64,000 nucleotides of DNA from Paracoccus yibinensis (GTDB lineage Bacteria; Pseudomonadota; Alphaproteobacteria; Rhodobacterales; Rhodobacteraceae). The notes below the pieces were generated by a model. It was not told the origin of the DNA, made no database searches, and saw only the letters and a program-made list of their open reading frames with translations. The stretch is from assembly GCF_030846195.1 (NCBI RefSeq), contig NZ_JAVCWH010000003.1, positions 186,001-250,000 of the forward strand, written 5' to 3'. Position numbers and translations under genes: made by a program. Shown one piece after another: positions 38,617-47,721 of the stretch; within the stretch, counting starts at the first letter, position 1; every line of letters begins with the position of its first letter.

Positions 38617-40245
38617 CTATACGTCCATCTTGCCGATCAGGGGCAGGTCATCCTCGGGACCGACGCTGTGGCGCTCGATCATGCGGTGGACCAGCGGATC
38701 GCCCTCGCCCTGGTGCAGGGCACGCAGGGATACGGTGATCTCGGCGTCCGATTTCGTGCGGCGCAGGTTGTGGCGCACATATTCGTCCCAGGTGGCGATG
38801 TGATAGCTTTCGGTCCACAGGTCGGGATGTTCAAGGTCGCGCAGCAAGGCCCAGTTCCGCGCGCCGTCACGGCGGCGAATGTTGCGGCGCTTCTGCATCA
38901 GGCGCAGGAATTCCGGCACGTCCTTCTGGGCGATGCGGTAATCGACCATGACCATGATCGGACCCGACCGCCCGCGCAGGTCGATCCGCAGCGCCGGTTC
39001 GCGAAACCGGTTGGCCGGGTCCAGGTCGGCCGTGCCGAACTCGGGGGCCTTGAACCAGACGCCGATCACCGCGCCGACCAGCAGCACGATCCCCGCCGCC
39101 GTCAGCGCCTGGCCCAGCCCATGCGCCCCGGCGATGCCGCCCCAGACCCAGGACCCCGCTGCCATGCCGCCGAAGGTTGCCGTCTGATACAGCGCCAGCG
39201 CGCGCGCCACCACCCAGCGGGGGGTGGACAGCTGCACCGTCACGTTGAACAGCGACAAGGCCAGCACCCAGGATGCCCCCGCAGGCAGCAGTGCCAGCGC
39301 GTGCAGCCAGACCGATTGCGTCTGGCCCAGCACGACCGCCGACAGCGCGAAGCCCGCAAAGGCCATGCGCACGATGTTTTCGTTGTCGAACCGCGCCCGG
39401 ATACGGGGGTTCAACGCCGCCCCGGCGATGGCGCCGATGCCGTAGCAGCCCAGAAGGCCGCCGAACAGCATCGAGCCCCCCTCGGGGTGGGATTTGGCGA
39501 CCAGGGGCAGCAGCGCCAGCACGGACACGGCGGCAAAGCCGAACAGCGCGCCGCGCCCGATCACCTTTGTCAGGTTCGGCGACAGGAAGACATAGCGCAG
39601 GCCCGCGGCCACGGCGGGCAGGAAGGCCTCGGGCGGGGCGGTCCGGGGGGCGATGTTCGGGCGCCATCGGAACAGCGCGCCCAGCAGGGGGATATAGCTG
39701 GCGGCGTTGACGGCGAAGGCCGCAGCCGCGCCGAAGCCTGCCACGATGAAGCCCCCCGCCGCCGGTCCCACGCTGCGCATCAGATTGAAGCCCACCGAGT
39801 TAAGCGTGACGGCGGCAGGGAGGTCCGCGCGCGGCACCAGGTCACCCATGCTGGCCTGCCACGGCGGGTTATAGAGTGCCTGCCCCGCCCCGATCAGGAA
39901 GGTGAAACCCAGCAGCAGCCAAGGGGTCAGCCAGCCCTGCCAGGCGACCACCGCCAGGACCAGCGACACGGCGGCCATGAAGCATTGCGCGAACAAAAGG
40001 ATCGTCTTGCGGTCGAAGATGTCGGCCAAGGCGCCCGATGCCAGCGCCAGCAGCATGATCGGCAGCGTGTTCGAGGCCTGCACCAGCGCGATCAGCGTGG
40101 CGCTGTCGGTCAGTTGCGTCATCAACCAGGCCGCGCCCACGGCCTGCACCAGCCCGCCGAAATTCGACACCAGAGTCGCGCTCCACAGCAGGCGGAAGTC
40201 GCGGTGCCGGAACGGGGCAAGGGCGGATGCTGTCTGGTCGGTCAC
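38617..40245 (-). CDS. MFS exporter of the MFS_3 (EntS-like) family
   Basis: A 542-residue protein with about twelve membrane helices in the first 405 residues, beginning FRLLWSATLVSNFGGLVQAVG and containing the family motif GALADIFDRKTILLFAQ between helices 2 and 3. The last 130 residues (IMVMVDYRIAQKDVPEFLRL, then ATWDEYVRHNLRRT) form a soluble domain found in this family. The start is a GTG at 40245 with a weak ribosome binding site. Substrate unknown; relatives export siderophores, drugs or other small molecules. It lies 11 bases upstream of the deacetylase gene on the same strand. Confidence 0.9.
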   Translation of the reverse strand: MTDQTASALAPFRHRDFRLLWSATLVSNFGGLVQAVGAAWLMTQLTDSATLIALVQASNTLPIMLLALASGALADIFDRKTILLFAQCFMAAVSLVLAVVAWQGWLTPWLLLGFTFLIGAGQALYNPPWQASMGDLVPRADLPAAVTLNSVGFNLMRSVGPAAGGFIVAGFGAAAAFAVNAASYIPLLGALFRWRPNIAPRTAPPEAFLPAVAAGLRYVFLSPNLTKVIGRGALFGFAAVSVLALLPLVAKSHPEGGSMLFGGLLGCYGIGAIAGAALNPRIRARFDNENIVRMAFAGFALSAVVLGQTQSVWLHALALLPAGASWVLALSLFNVTVQLSTPRWVVARALALYQTATFGGMAAGSWVWGGIAGAHGLGQALTAAGIVLLVGAVIGVWFKAPEFGTADLDPANRFREPALRIDLRGRSGPIMVMVDYRIAQKDVPEFLRLMQKRRNIRRRDGARNWALLRDLEHPDLWTESYHIATWDEYVRHNLRRTKSDAEITVSLRALHQGEGDPLVHRMIERHSVGPEDDLPLIGKMDV

Positions 40246-40576
40246 TGGAACGGTCGCTTCGGGCTTTTCGGCAGCCTAGCCAGCCGGGTGGCGGGGGGCA
40301 ATCTGCGGTCTTGGGATGGCGCCTCGGGGCCGGGATGAAACCAAACCAAACGACAAGTTGTTCCAGCGTCAGTCATTCTTGAACAGACTGCCGCTCTTTC
40401 GCCACAAGGCCGGGATTGCCGTCGGCCGGATCAGGCTGCAAGGCTTGACGCCCGGTGCCTGTGACAGGCTGATGAACCGATACGCGAATCACCGCCCGGT
40501 CCTGCCGCCGGGGTGGTTCGGGAATTTTACGCTGCTGGCGCGGTCCCCGCGACGCCGTATGCCATGAAGGAAGTTG
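40246..40576. other. 331-base intergenic region
   Basis: The region lies between divergent genes for the MFS exporter and the L,D-transpeptidase. It should contain both promoters. A short frame at 40472-40567 has no family resemblance or clear ribosome binding site. I see no RNA gene or repeat. Confidence 0.5.
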
Positions 40577-41449
40577 ATGATGATGCGTCTTGCCACCCTG
40601 TTCACGGCGCTTGCCCTGGGGCTTGCCGCATGTGGGAACAACAGCCAGCCGATAACCCTGGCCACGCCCCCCGTGCCGCCAGCCTATCAGGCCCGCACCG
40701 ATACCGGCCCGAACGGAGAGCCGATCCAGATCCCCGCTGTCCGCGCCGCCTATCTGAACGAGCGCAACCAGCGCCAGCAGGTGCCCTATAACGGACCCGA
40801 GGAGCCGGGCACGATCGTCGTCGACCCCTATGCGCGCGTTCTGTATCACGTCCAGCAGGGCGGACAGGCGATGCGCTATGGCGTGGCCGTGGGCCGTGCC
40901 GGCACCGGCTATGCCGGCACCGCGACCATCGCCCGCAAGGCGGCCTGGCCGTCCTGGCGGCCGACCGACAACATGATCCGCACCCAGCCCGATCTTTACG
41001 CGCAGTTCGCGGGCGGACTGACCGGTGGGATGCACAACCCCCTGGGATCGCGGGCGCTGTATCTTTATGAAGGCGGGCGCGACACCTATTACCGCATCCA
41101 TGGCACGATGGACCCGTCCTCCATCGGCAAGGCCACCTCGGCCGGCTGCATCCGACTGTTCAACCAGGACATCATCGACCTGTTTTCCCAGGTCGAGACC
41201 GGCGCCACCGTGCATGTCCGCAGCCAGGCGGAAAGCGTTCGCCTGGAAGGTCCGATGACCGAAACGCCCGAAGGCTATGTGGTGCCCGCCGGACAGGCGC
41301 CCGTCCCGGCCACCGCCGCGCTGGCCCCGACGGCCACGGCCTATCCGGCCACCTCGATGGTGACGGATCCCTATGCCGTCACGACGATCAGCACGCCCTA
41401 TAGCGCGCCGGTCACGACCATGTCCCCGGTGGAAAGTGCCGTTCAGTAA
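40577..41449 (+). CDS. L,D-transpeptidase (YkuD domain) lipoprotein
   Basis: A 290-residue envelope enzyme. A signal peptide ends in the lipobox LGLAAC, so it should be lipid-anchored. The YkuD domain spans about residues 70-215, with the catalytic segment HGTMDPSSIGKATSAGCIR containing the active Cys near residue 190. Such enzymes make 3-3 cross-links in peptidoglycan or attach lipoproteins to it. The C-terminal 65 residues are low-complexity Thr/Ala/Pro. Three ATG codons in a row leave the start uncertain by two residues; AAGGAAG lies just upstream. Confidence 0.93.
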   Translation: MMMRLATLFTALALGLAACGNNSQPITLATPPVPPAYQARTDTGPNGEPIQIPAVRAAYLNERNQRQQVPYNGPEEPGTIVVDPYARVLYHVQQGGQAMRYGVAVGRAGTGYAGTATIARKAAWPSWRPTDNMIRTQPDLYAQFAGGLTGGMHNPLGSRALYLYEGGRDTYYRIHGTMDPSSIGKATSAGCIRLFNQDIIDLFSQVETGATVHVRSQAESVRLEGPMTETPEGYVVPAGQAPVPATAALAPTATAYPATSMVTDPYAVTTISTPYSAPVTTMSPVESAVQ

Positions 41450-41468
41450 ACCGGGCAGATCGCCCTTG

Positions 41469-41494
41469 AAGGCCCCGGCTTCGGCTGGGGCCTT
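41469..41494 (+). terminator. Terminator of the L,D-transpeptidase gene
   Basis: AAGGCCCC, a ten-base spacer, GGGGCCTT followed by TCC. A strong stem with a short T-run, 19 bases past the stop. Confidence 0.8.
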
Positions 41495-41562
41495 TCCAAT
41501 TGCAAAACCGGAAAATCTTTCGCAACATTCGCGCGAAATCACGCCGCCCCAGGGAAGAAGCG

Positions 41563-42330
41563 ATGCCCAACTACAGCAAGCTGGAACAGGAACTTCTGAC
41601 CGTCGAGCAGCGGGCCTTGGCCGACAGAAGCCGCGGCGCGGCGCTTGGCCATCTGGACGACGGGGCGCTGGGGGCGCTGATTGCCGAACTGAAGGCCGCG
41701 GCGGACCAGGCGGGGCCACGGGGTGAAAACGGGCAGGTGGCGGCAGCCGACATCCTTGCGGCCGCCATCAGGCGGGTCAGGCGCGAACAGCGCAAGCGCA
41801 AGGCCACGCCTTCCGCAAGCAGCGGCAGCCCGGTGGTCAAGCCCGTCGCGCCAAAGCCTGAAAAGCCTGCCAAGCGCAAGCCCGCCTCGCCTGCCAGAAA
41901 GCCCGCAGGCCGCGAGAAGGCCGAGGTTCGCAAGCCTGACCTGCGCACCGGCTCTCGCCGCGTCGCCAAGGCGGGCGCCAAGTCTGCGGCAGCCCCGGCG
42001 GCGGAATCCGTGCCCTCTGCCACCGCATCCATGACCCCCGCCACCCCCGCCCCGGCCCAGCCGGAAAGTCCGGCCCCCGCGACCCAGGTTCAGGGAAAGG
42101 CCGCCCGCAAGGCTGCGAAAGAGGCCGAGAAGGAAGCCCGCAAGGCGGCCCGGAAGGCGGAAAAGGACGCGGCCAAGGCCGAGCGCAAGGCCGAAAAGAA
42201 GGCCGCGCGAAAGGCCGAGAAGGACGCCCTCAAGGCAAGCGCGAAAGCTGACAAGCCGAAGGGCAAGGACAAGAAGAAGGGCAAGGGCAAGGCCGCCAAG
42301 GCCAAGTCCGACCCGCTGGACGTCGCCTGA
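41563..42330 (+). CDS. Unknown protein with Lys/Ala-rich, histone H1-like tail
   Basis: A 255-residue protein. The N-terminal 75 residues (MPNYSKLEQELLTVEQRALADR onward) look folded and helical and contain no known motif. From residue 80 the sequence becomes Lys/Pro/Ala-rich, and from about residue 180 it is an almost pure Lys/Ala/Glu repeat (AARKAAKEAEKEARKAARKA and similar) ending in SDPLDVA. This resembles bacterial histone H1-like and other nucleic-acid binding tails, but DNA binding is only inference. The ATG at 41563 follows GAAGAAG and gives a sensible N-terminus; the frame extends 63 bases upstream. Confidence 0.75.
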   Translation: MPNYSKLEQELLTVEQRALADRSRGAALGHLDDGALGALIAELKAAADQAGPRGENGQVAAADILAAAIRRVRREQRKRKATPSASSGSPVVKPVAPKPEKPAKRKPASPARKPAGREKAEVRKPDLRTGSRRVAKAGAKSAAAPAAESVPSATASMTPATPAPAQPESPAPATQVQGKAARKAAKEAEKEARKAARKAEKDAAKAERKAEKKAARKAEKDALKASAKADKPKGKDKKKGKGKAAKAKSDPLDVA

Positions 42331-42341
42331 TCCTGTCCGCC

Positions 42342-43286
42342 ATGACGTTGCCCCGCCCCCTGGCAGGATGGTTCCGGCGACTGGCTGCGGTGCTGGCGAT
42401 GCTGGCCGCGCCCGCCGCCCAGGCCTTTCCCGCCGTCGACGCCCTGGCCGGGCGCCCCCCGGTCCGCCAGACCGAATCGCTGCGCTGCACCGATGACGGG
42501 CGCGATTGCGTGCGGCTGGATCACTATGCCGCCGATGTCTGCAAGCTGATCGAACGCAATGCCGCCGAACGGGGGCTGGACCCGAACTTCCTGGCCCGTC
42601 TGCTGTGGAAGGAAAGCCGGTTCGAACCGGGCGCGATCAGCCCGGTGGGCGCGCTTGGCATCGCGCAGTTCATGCCGGGCACGGCTGATCTTTACGACCT
42701 GCACGATCCGATGAACCCCGCGCAGGCGATCCACAAGTCGGCCTGGTATCTGCGCCACCTGACCAACATGTTCGGCAATATCGGCCTGGCCGCCGTGGCC
42801 TATAACGGGGGGGAAAACCGCGCGGCGCGGTTCATCGGCCAGAATGGCGGCCTGCCCTATGAAACGCAGGATTATGTGGCCGCGATCACCGGATTTGACG
42901 CGCTTCGCTGGCGCGACAATCCGCCCCAGGCCCGGGAACTGAAGCTGGCCCTGGATCCCGACCTGGCGTTTCGCCCTGCCTGCGAAAAGCTTGCGGGCGA
43001 ACGCAGGCTGCGCGAGTTCATGACCCAGCCCAAGGTCTTTCCCTGGGGCGTGATCGTGGCCAGCCATCCCAGCCAGTCCGGCGCGATCCAACAGGTCGCC
43101 CGCCTGAACCGCAGCCTGCGCCCGATCCTGGGCGACAAGCAGGTGGGTTATGTCCGCAAGCGCATCACCGGGGCACGCCGCGCCGTCTATACCGCGCAGA
43201 TCGGCTGGGACAGCAGGCGCGAGGCCGCCGCCTTCTGCAACCGCCTCAAGCAGTTGGGCGGGCGGTGCATTGTGTTGCGGAACTGA
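42342..43286 (+). CDS. Lytic transglycosylase (SLT domain)
   Basis: A 314-residue periplasmic peptidoglycan lyase. The signal peptide is MTLPRPLAGWFRRLAAVLAM extending to AQA near residue 28. The goose-lysozyme-like SLT domain carries LLWKESRFEPGAISPVGALG near residues 87-106 (catalytic Glu), IAQFMPGTA and AVAYNGGENRA. The last 70 residues, ending in a YTAQIGWDSRREAAAFCNRL stretch, look like a SPOR-type peptidoglycan-binding domain. It starts 11 bases after the histone-like gene and probably shares its transcript. The AT-rich gene behind it is convergent. Confidence 0.93.
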   Translation: MTLPRPLAGWFRRLAAVLAMLAAPAAQAFPAVDALAGRPPVRQTESLRCTDDGRDCVRLDHYAADVCKLIERNAAERGLDPNFLARLLWKESRFEPGAISPVGALGIAQFMPGTADLYDLHDPMNPAQAIHKSAWYLRHLTNMFGNIGLAAVAYNGGENRAARFIGQNGGLPYETQDYVAAITGFDALRWRDNPPQARELKLALDPDLAFRPACEKLAGERRLREFMTQPKVFPWGVIVASHPSQSGAIQQVARLNRSLRPILGDKQVGYVRKRITGARRAVYTAQIGWDSRREAAAFCNRLKQLGGRCIVLRN

Positions 43287-43310
43287 AGTTTGGGTTAATT
43301 AATCATCCTA

Positions 43311-44015
43311 TTAATAATCCTTTAGGTCACTGCGAAAGTGAAATCTACCTTTATCATCCATAATCATTTCCCCATTATTGCTTTTGTCATATCCTTGCTC
43401 CTCTACAATCCATTCTTCAACCCTGCGATGCAGCCAGTCTGCCTGCTTCGGATCTTGAATCAGGGATAATACCTCTTCCCAGTCAAACAAATATTTTGCG
43501 CTTCCGCTTCCTGAAAAAGGGTCGTATGCTTCTACAAGATACCAAATGCCCTCGCCCCCCTCAAAAGAAGGATTGGAAATTTCCATTTCCGTTCCTGATG
43601 CTTTCCATGCACGCTCAAAGGCAATTCTCCCCACTTCCTTCAACTCACCGTTTGTTGCAACATCATTGATGATGTTCTCCTTTAAAAGTCTAACTTTTCT
43701 ACGTATAGCCGAAGGATGGGAGTGATTAAGATTACTTAGCATCAAAAAGGGATCTTCCACGGGGAGCCCAGATTCTACTTCAAGCCAGTTAAGAACATCT
43801 TTCCAGTTTTGAAACATCCACCTTGCATCTGACCGATCAGAAGCTGGGAGGTGGCTCAGCGGTGTAGAAGACACGGCTTCACCAAATTTTTTTGTGCTTC
43901 TATAATTTCTACCAATTTTTTGAAGTTCTGCTCCGATGCAGAACCACGCCCAAGCCTCCTCCTCTTTGTTCGGGTTCATACAGACTAGATCCACCAGTGA
44001 GCGGGTGTCTTTCAC
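43311..44015 (-). CDS. AT-rich orphan gene, unknown function
   Basis: A 234-residue soluble protein starting with GTG and a strong AAGGAG six bases before it. The coding sequence is plainly richer in A and T than every neighbour and uses Asn, Lys, Ile and Ser codons rare around it. Trp is unusually frequent (about ten, for example EEEAWAWF, RWMFQNWKDVLNW and GIWYLVEAY). No signal peptide, membrane segment or known motif. It sits alone between slt and priA, both typical chromosomal genes, so it was probably gained by transfer. A role in phage defence or toxin immunity is possible but unsupported. Confidence 0.75.
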   Translation of the reverse strand: MKDTRSLVDLVCMNPNKEEEAWAWFCIGAELQKIGRNYRSTKKFGEAVSSTPLSHLPASDRSDARWMFQNWKDVLNWLEVESGLPVEDPFLMLSNLNHSHPSAIRRKVRLLKENIINDVATNGELKEVGRIAFERAWKASGTEMEISNPSFEGGEGIWYLVEAYDPFSGSGSAKYLFDWEEVLSLIQDPKQADWLHRRVEEWIVEEQGYDKSNNGEMIMDDKGRFHFRSDLKDY

Positions 44016-44042
44016 AACGATCTCCTTAAATTTTCTTTGAAC

Positions 44043-46244
44043 CTATAGAAAACTCTGCGGATCGATGTCCACCGACAGCCGCAGGTTTGCGGGCGGCTTG
44101 TGCGGGGCGAGCCAGTCGGCGATGGCGGACTGGATGGGCGCCTGGCGCGGCGCGTGGATCAGCATCCGCATCCGGTGCCGCCCCCGGATCCGCGCGATGG
44201 GCGCGGGGGCCGGTCCCCACAGTTGCGCCCCCGCCTGTTCCAGCGGCGCGGCATGGGCGGCCAGATGGCGGGCGAAATCGGCGACGACGCCCAGGTCAGG
44301 ATGGGACAGGATGATCCCCGCCAGGCGCCCGAACGGGGGCATCCCGGTGGCCTGGCGTCCGGCAGCCTCGGCGTTCCAGAAGGCCTCGTCCTCGCCCGAC
44401 AGGATCGCGCGGATCACCGGGTGTTCGGGCTGGTGGGTTTGCAGCAGCGCCACCCCCGGCGCGGCGCCCCCCTGGCGGCCTGCGCGGCCTGCGACCTGGC
44501 GCATCAGTTGGAACGACCGTTCCGCCGCGCGCAGGTCGGCGCCTTGCAGGCCCAGGTCGGCGTCGATCACGCCCACCAGCGTCAGGCGCGGGAAGTTGTG
44601 GCCCTTGGCGACGATCTGCGTGCCAATGATGATCTGGGTGTCGCCATTCGCGATCTCGGCGATGGTGTCCTTCAGCGCGCGCGCGGAATGGAACAGGTCG
44701 GATGAAAGCACGGTCGCCTTGGCGTCGGGAAAGCGGGCGGCGACCTCTTCGGCGATGCGTTCCACGCCGGGGCCGATGGGGGCCAGCTTTCCTTCAACCT
44801 TGCAGGAGGGGCAGGCCAGCGGGATGGGCCGCGACTCTCCGCATTGGTGGCAGATCAGGCGGTTCTGGAAGCGGTGTTCGACCATCCGCGCGTCGCATTG
44901 ATGGCAGCCGATTTGTTCGCCGCAGGCCCGGCACAGCATCACCGGCGCATAGCCGCGCCGGTTCAGGAACAGCAGCGATTGCTCCCCTTTGGCCAGCCGC
45001 GATTCGACCGCCCCCGCCAGCGTGGGCGAGATCCAGCGGCCCGACGCCATCTCCTCGGCCCGCAGGTCGATCGCGGCCATGTCGGGCAACTCAGCCGTGC
45101 CATAGCGTGACCGTAGGTCCAGTCGCCGGTACTTGCCACTGTGGGCGTTCACCCAGCTTTCCAGCGACGGCGTGGCCGAGGCCAGCACCACCTGCGCCCC
45201 GTTGATGGACGCGCGCAGCACCGCCATGTCGCGGGCGCTGTAATAGACCACGTCCTCCTGCTTGTAGCTGGAGTCGTGTTCCTCATCGACGACGATCAGG
45301 CCCAGGTCGCGGAAAGGCAAGAACAGCGCGGACCGGGCGCCGACGACCAGCCCGACCTCGCCCTTGCCCGCCATGTGCCACAAGCGGCGGCGTTCCGTGC
45401 GGGTGATGCCGCTGTGCCATTCGCCGGGACGCGCGCCGAAGCGGGCCTCGACCCGGTCCAGGAACTCGGCCGACAGCGCGATTTCCGGCAGCAGGACAAG
45501 GGCCTGGCGACCCTGCGCCAGGCATTCGGCGACGGCCTCCAGATAGACTTCGGTCTTGCCGGACCCGGTGACCCCGCGCAGCAGGGTGGTGCCATAGCCC
45601 CCCGCCCGGACCGCCCCGCGCAGCGCGTCCGCCGCCGCCTGCTGGTCGGCGTCCAGCGGCTTGCCGGGGCGCGAGGCGTCCAGCCGGGGATAGGGCAGAT
45701 CGCGAGGGGCCTGAACCTCGGCCAGGGTGCCCGCCGCGACCAGGCCCTTGACCACCGCCGTTCCGACGCCTGCAAGCTGGGCCAACTCCGCTGGCGCAAA
45801 GCTTGCCCCGCCGTGATCGGCCATGACCTGCATCACGCGCTCGCGCGCCTCGGTCATGCGCGACGGCGGCACGCCGCCCGGCACGATCACGCGGCGGGCG
45901 GCGGGCGGCTGGTCCAGGTCGGGCGCGCGCGTCGCCATGCGCAGCATCAAGGGCAGCGGCGTCAGCGTGTAATCGGCAGCCCGTGTCAGAAAGTCCAGGA
46001 AGCGCGCGTCGAAGGGTTCGGCATCCAGCACGCGCGCCACGGGGCGAAGCTTGGCCAAGTCGAAATCCCCCACGCCCTCGCCCATGACCAGACCCACGAC
46101 CCGGCGCGGCCCCAGCGGCACCAGAACAAGCTGTCCCTGCGCCACGCCCCCCTCGGGTGCCAGGTAATCCAGGACGCCCACCGGTTCGACCGTCAGAACG
46201 GCAATGCGCGCACGCGCGGGGAAAAAGGCGGGCAGGGTTTTCAT
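44043..46244 (-). CDS. priA: Primosomal replication protein N' (PriA helicase)
   Basis: This superfamily 2 helicase restarts stalled replication forks. The 733 residues contain the N-terminal 3'-end binding domain, Walker [15 protein letters not shown] near residue 225, the DEEHD box ([14 protein letters not shown]) near residue 318, paired zinc-binding Cys ([14 protein letters not shown] then [19 protein letters not shown]) and helicase motifs [20 protein letters not shown] and GRAGRQ. The start [16 protein letters not shown] at 46244 is favoured over a longer frame overlapping the tal leader. It is divergent from tal with 109 bases between starts. Confidence 0.97.
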   Translation of the reverse strand: MKTLPAFFPARARIAVLTVEPVGVLDYLAPEGGVAQGQLVLVPLGPRRVVGLVMGEGVGDFDLAKLRPVARVLDAEPFDARFLDFLTRAADYTLTPLPLMLRMATRAPDLDQPPAARRVIVPGGVPPSRMTEARERVMQVMADHGGASFAPAELAQLAGVGTAVVKGLVAAGTLAEVQAPRDLPYPRLDASRPGKPLDADQQAAADALRGAVRAGGYGTTLLRGVTGSGKTEVYLEAVAECLAQGRQALVLLPEIALSAEFLDRVEARFGARPGEWHSGITRTERRRLWHMAGKGEVGLVVGARSALFLPFRDLGLIVVDEEHDSSYKQEDVVYYSARDMAVLRASINGAQVVLASATPSLESWVNAHSGKYRRLDLRSRYGTAELPDMAAIDLRAEEMASGRWISPTLAGAVESRLAKGEQSLLFLNRRGYAPVMLCRACGEQIGCHQCDARMVEHRFQNRLICHQCGESRPIPLACPSCKVEGKLAPIGPGVERIAEEVAARFPDAKATVLSSDLFHSARALKDTIAEIANGDTQIIIGTQIVAKGHNFPRLTLVGVIDADLGLQGADLRAAERSFQLMRQVAGRAGRQGGAAPGVALLQTHQPEHPVIRAILSGEDEAFWNAEAAGRQATGMPPFGRLAGIILSHPDLGVVADFARHLAAHAAPLEQAGAQLWGPAPAPIARIRGRHRMRMLIHAPRQAPIQSAIADWLAPHKPPANLRLSVDIDPQSFL

Positions 46245-46353
46245 CGCCCTGATAAAACCCTGCCGCGTGCCCGTTGCAAGGCCCGCCCTGCCCCTTTCGG
46301 CCAAGGCGGTTTTGCGCTATCACCCCAGCGAACCGCCTTACCGGAGCATGACC

Positions 46354-47010
46354 ATGAAATTCTTCCTTGATACCGCCGATGTGGATGCCATCCGCGAGCT
46401 GAACGAGCTGGGCATGGTCGATGGCGTGACCACCAACCCCTCGCTGATCCTGAAGGCCGGGCGCAACATCGAGGAAGTGACCCGCGAGATCTGCGAGATG
46501 GTCAGCGGCCCCGTTTCCGCCGAAGTCGTGGCCGACAAGGCCGATGACATGATCCGCGAAGGCCGCCACCTGGCGCAGATCGCCCCCAACATCGCCATCA
46601 AGGTGCCCCTGACCTGGGACGGGCTCAAGGCCTGCCGGACCTTCGCCGACGAAGGCCACATGGTCAACGTGACGCTGTGCTTCACCGCAGCGCAGGCGAT
46701 CCTGGCCGCCAAGGCGGGCGCGACCTTCATCAGCCCCTTCGTGGGCCGGCTGGACGACATCGGTCTGGACGGCGTGGACCTGATCGCCGACATCCGCGAG
46801 ATTTACGACAACTATGGCTACGAGACCCAGATCCTCGCGGCCTCGATCCGGTCGGTGAACCACATCGTCGAAGTGGGCAAGATCGGCGCCGACGTCATTA
46901 CCGCACCCCCCGCCGTGATCAAGTCGATGGCGAAACATGTCTTGACGGACAAGGGGCTTGAGCAGTTCACTGCCGACTGGGCAAAGACCGGTCAGAAGAT
47001 CGGCGGATAA
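46354..47010 (+). CDS. tal: Transaldolase (small, TalC/FSA type)
   Basis: The 218-residue TIM barrel of the fructose-6-phosphate aldolase/transaldolase subfamily. It shows [15 protein letters not shown] at the start, VTTNPSLI near residue 26, and the Schiff-base Lys in [12 protein letters not shown] near residue 83. The ATG at 46354 lies seven bases after GGAG, whereas the upstream ATG (46348) is too close to it. The gene is first of tal-DUF484-xerC. Annotated as transaldolase in most alphaproteobacteria; a true aldolase activity is not excluded. Confidence 0.94.
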   Translation: MKFFLDTADVDAIRELNELGMVDGVTTNPSLILKAGRNIEEVTREICEMVSGPVSAEVVADKADDMIREGRHLAQIAPNIAIKVPLTWDGLKACRTFADEGHMVNVTLCFTAAQAILAAKAGATFISPFVGRLDDIGLDGVDLIADIREIYDNYGYETQILAASIRSVNHIVEVGKIGADVITAPPAVIKSMAKHVLTDKGLEQFTADWAKTGQKIGG

Positions 47011-47025
47011 CGAAAAGGGACAGGC

Positions 47026-47721
47026 ATGACGGCGGAACAGCAGGCGGGGCTTGACCCCGAGACACGCGACAGGCTGCTGGCCGACCCCGGCGTCATCCTG
47101 GCCGACCGCGACCTGATGCGCGCCCTGGTCGCCGCGCGCGAGGCCGAGGTGGGCGACAACGTGATCGACATCCGCGGCCGCGCGATGGAGGCGCTGGAAA
47201 CGCGGCTGGATCGTCTGGAATCGCAGCATGAAAGCGTGATCGCGGCGGCCTTCGACAACCAGTCGGGCACGGCGGTGATCCATCGCGCGGTGATCGGACT
47301 GCTTGAATCGGCCGATCTGGTGGAACTGGTGGACAGCCTGCAATCCGACATCGCGCCCCTTTTGCGGATCGAAACCCTGCGGCTGGTGGTCGAACCGGAC
47401 CCCGTCATCCCCGGCCTGCCCGAGGATGCAGTCCTGGTGCCCGAAGGCGCCATCGGCCGGATCATCGCGGCCGGGCGGCGCACGCCGCGCGGCGACGACA
47501 TCGTTCTGCGCCCGGCCTCGCCGGTGACGCAGCTGATGCACGGCCGGTCCGTCGCGTCCGAGGCGCTCTTGCCCATCGACCTAGGCGCGCGCCGCCCGCG
47601 TGCCATGCTGCTGATGGGCAGCGCCGACAAGACCCGCTTCATGCCCGCGCATGGCACCGACCTGCTGCGGTTCTTCGCCCAGGTCTTCCGGCTGGTCCTG
47701 CTGTCGCGGCTGCGCGGATGA
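47026..47721 (+). CDS. DUF484 family protein
   Basis: A 231-residue protein with the DUF484 layout: N-terminal LDPETRDRLLADPGVILADR, helical coiled coil near residues 45-75 with DIRGRAMEALETRLDRLE, and a GAF-like C-terminal part ending in a FFAQVFRLVLLSRLR stretch. The role is unknown. Its ATGA overlap with xerC (47718-47721) implies coupled expression; the DUF484-xerC pair is common in proteobacteria. Confidence 0.92.
   Translation: MTAEQQAGLDPETRDRLLADPGVILADRDLMRALVAAREAEVGDNVIDIRGRAMEALETRLDRLESQHESVIAAAFDNQSGTAVIHRAVIGLLESADLVELVDSLQSDIAPLLRIETLRLVVEPDPVIPGLPEDAVLVPEGAIGRIIAAGRRTPRGDDIVLRPASPVTQLMHGRSVASEALLPIDLGARRPRAMLLMGSADKTRFMPAHGTDLLRFFAQVFRLVLLSRLRG

Noticed and set aside
38617..39050. 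Soluble C-terminal domain on the MFS exporter as a possible new fusion
   Set aside because: A C-terminal extension of this kind is a normal part of the MFS_3 family.
46204..46353. N-terminal extension of tal in frame to 46204
   Set aside because: It overlaps the priA start region, has no family similarity and the ribosome binding site fits the ATG at 46354.
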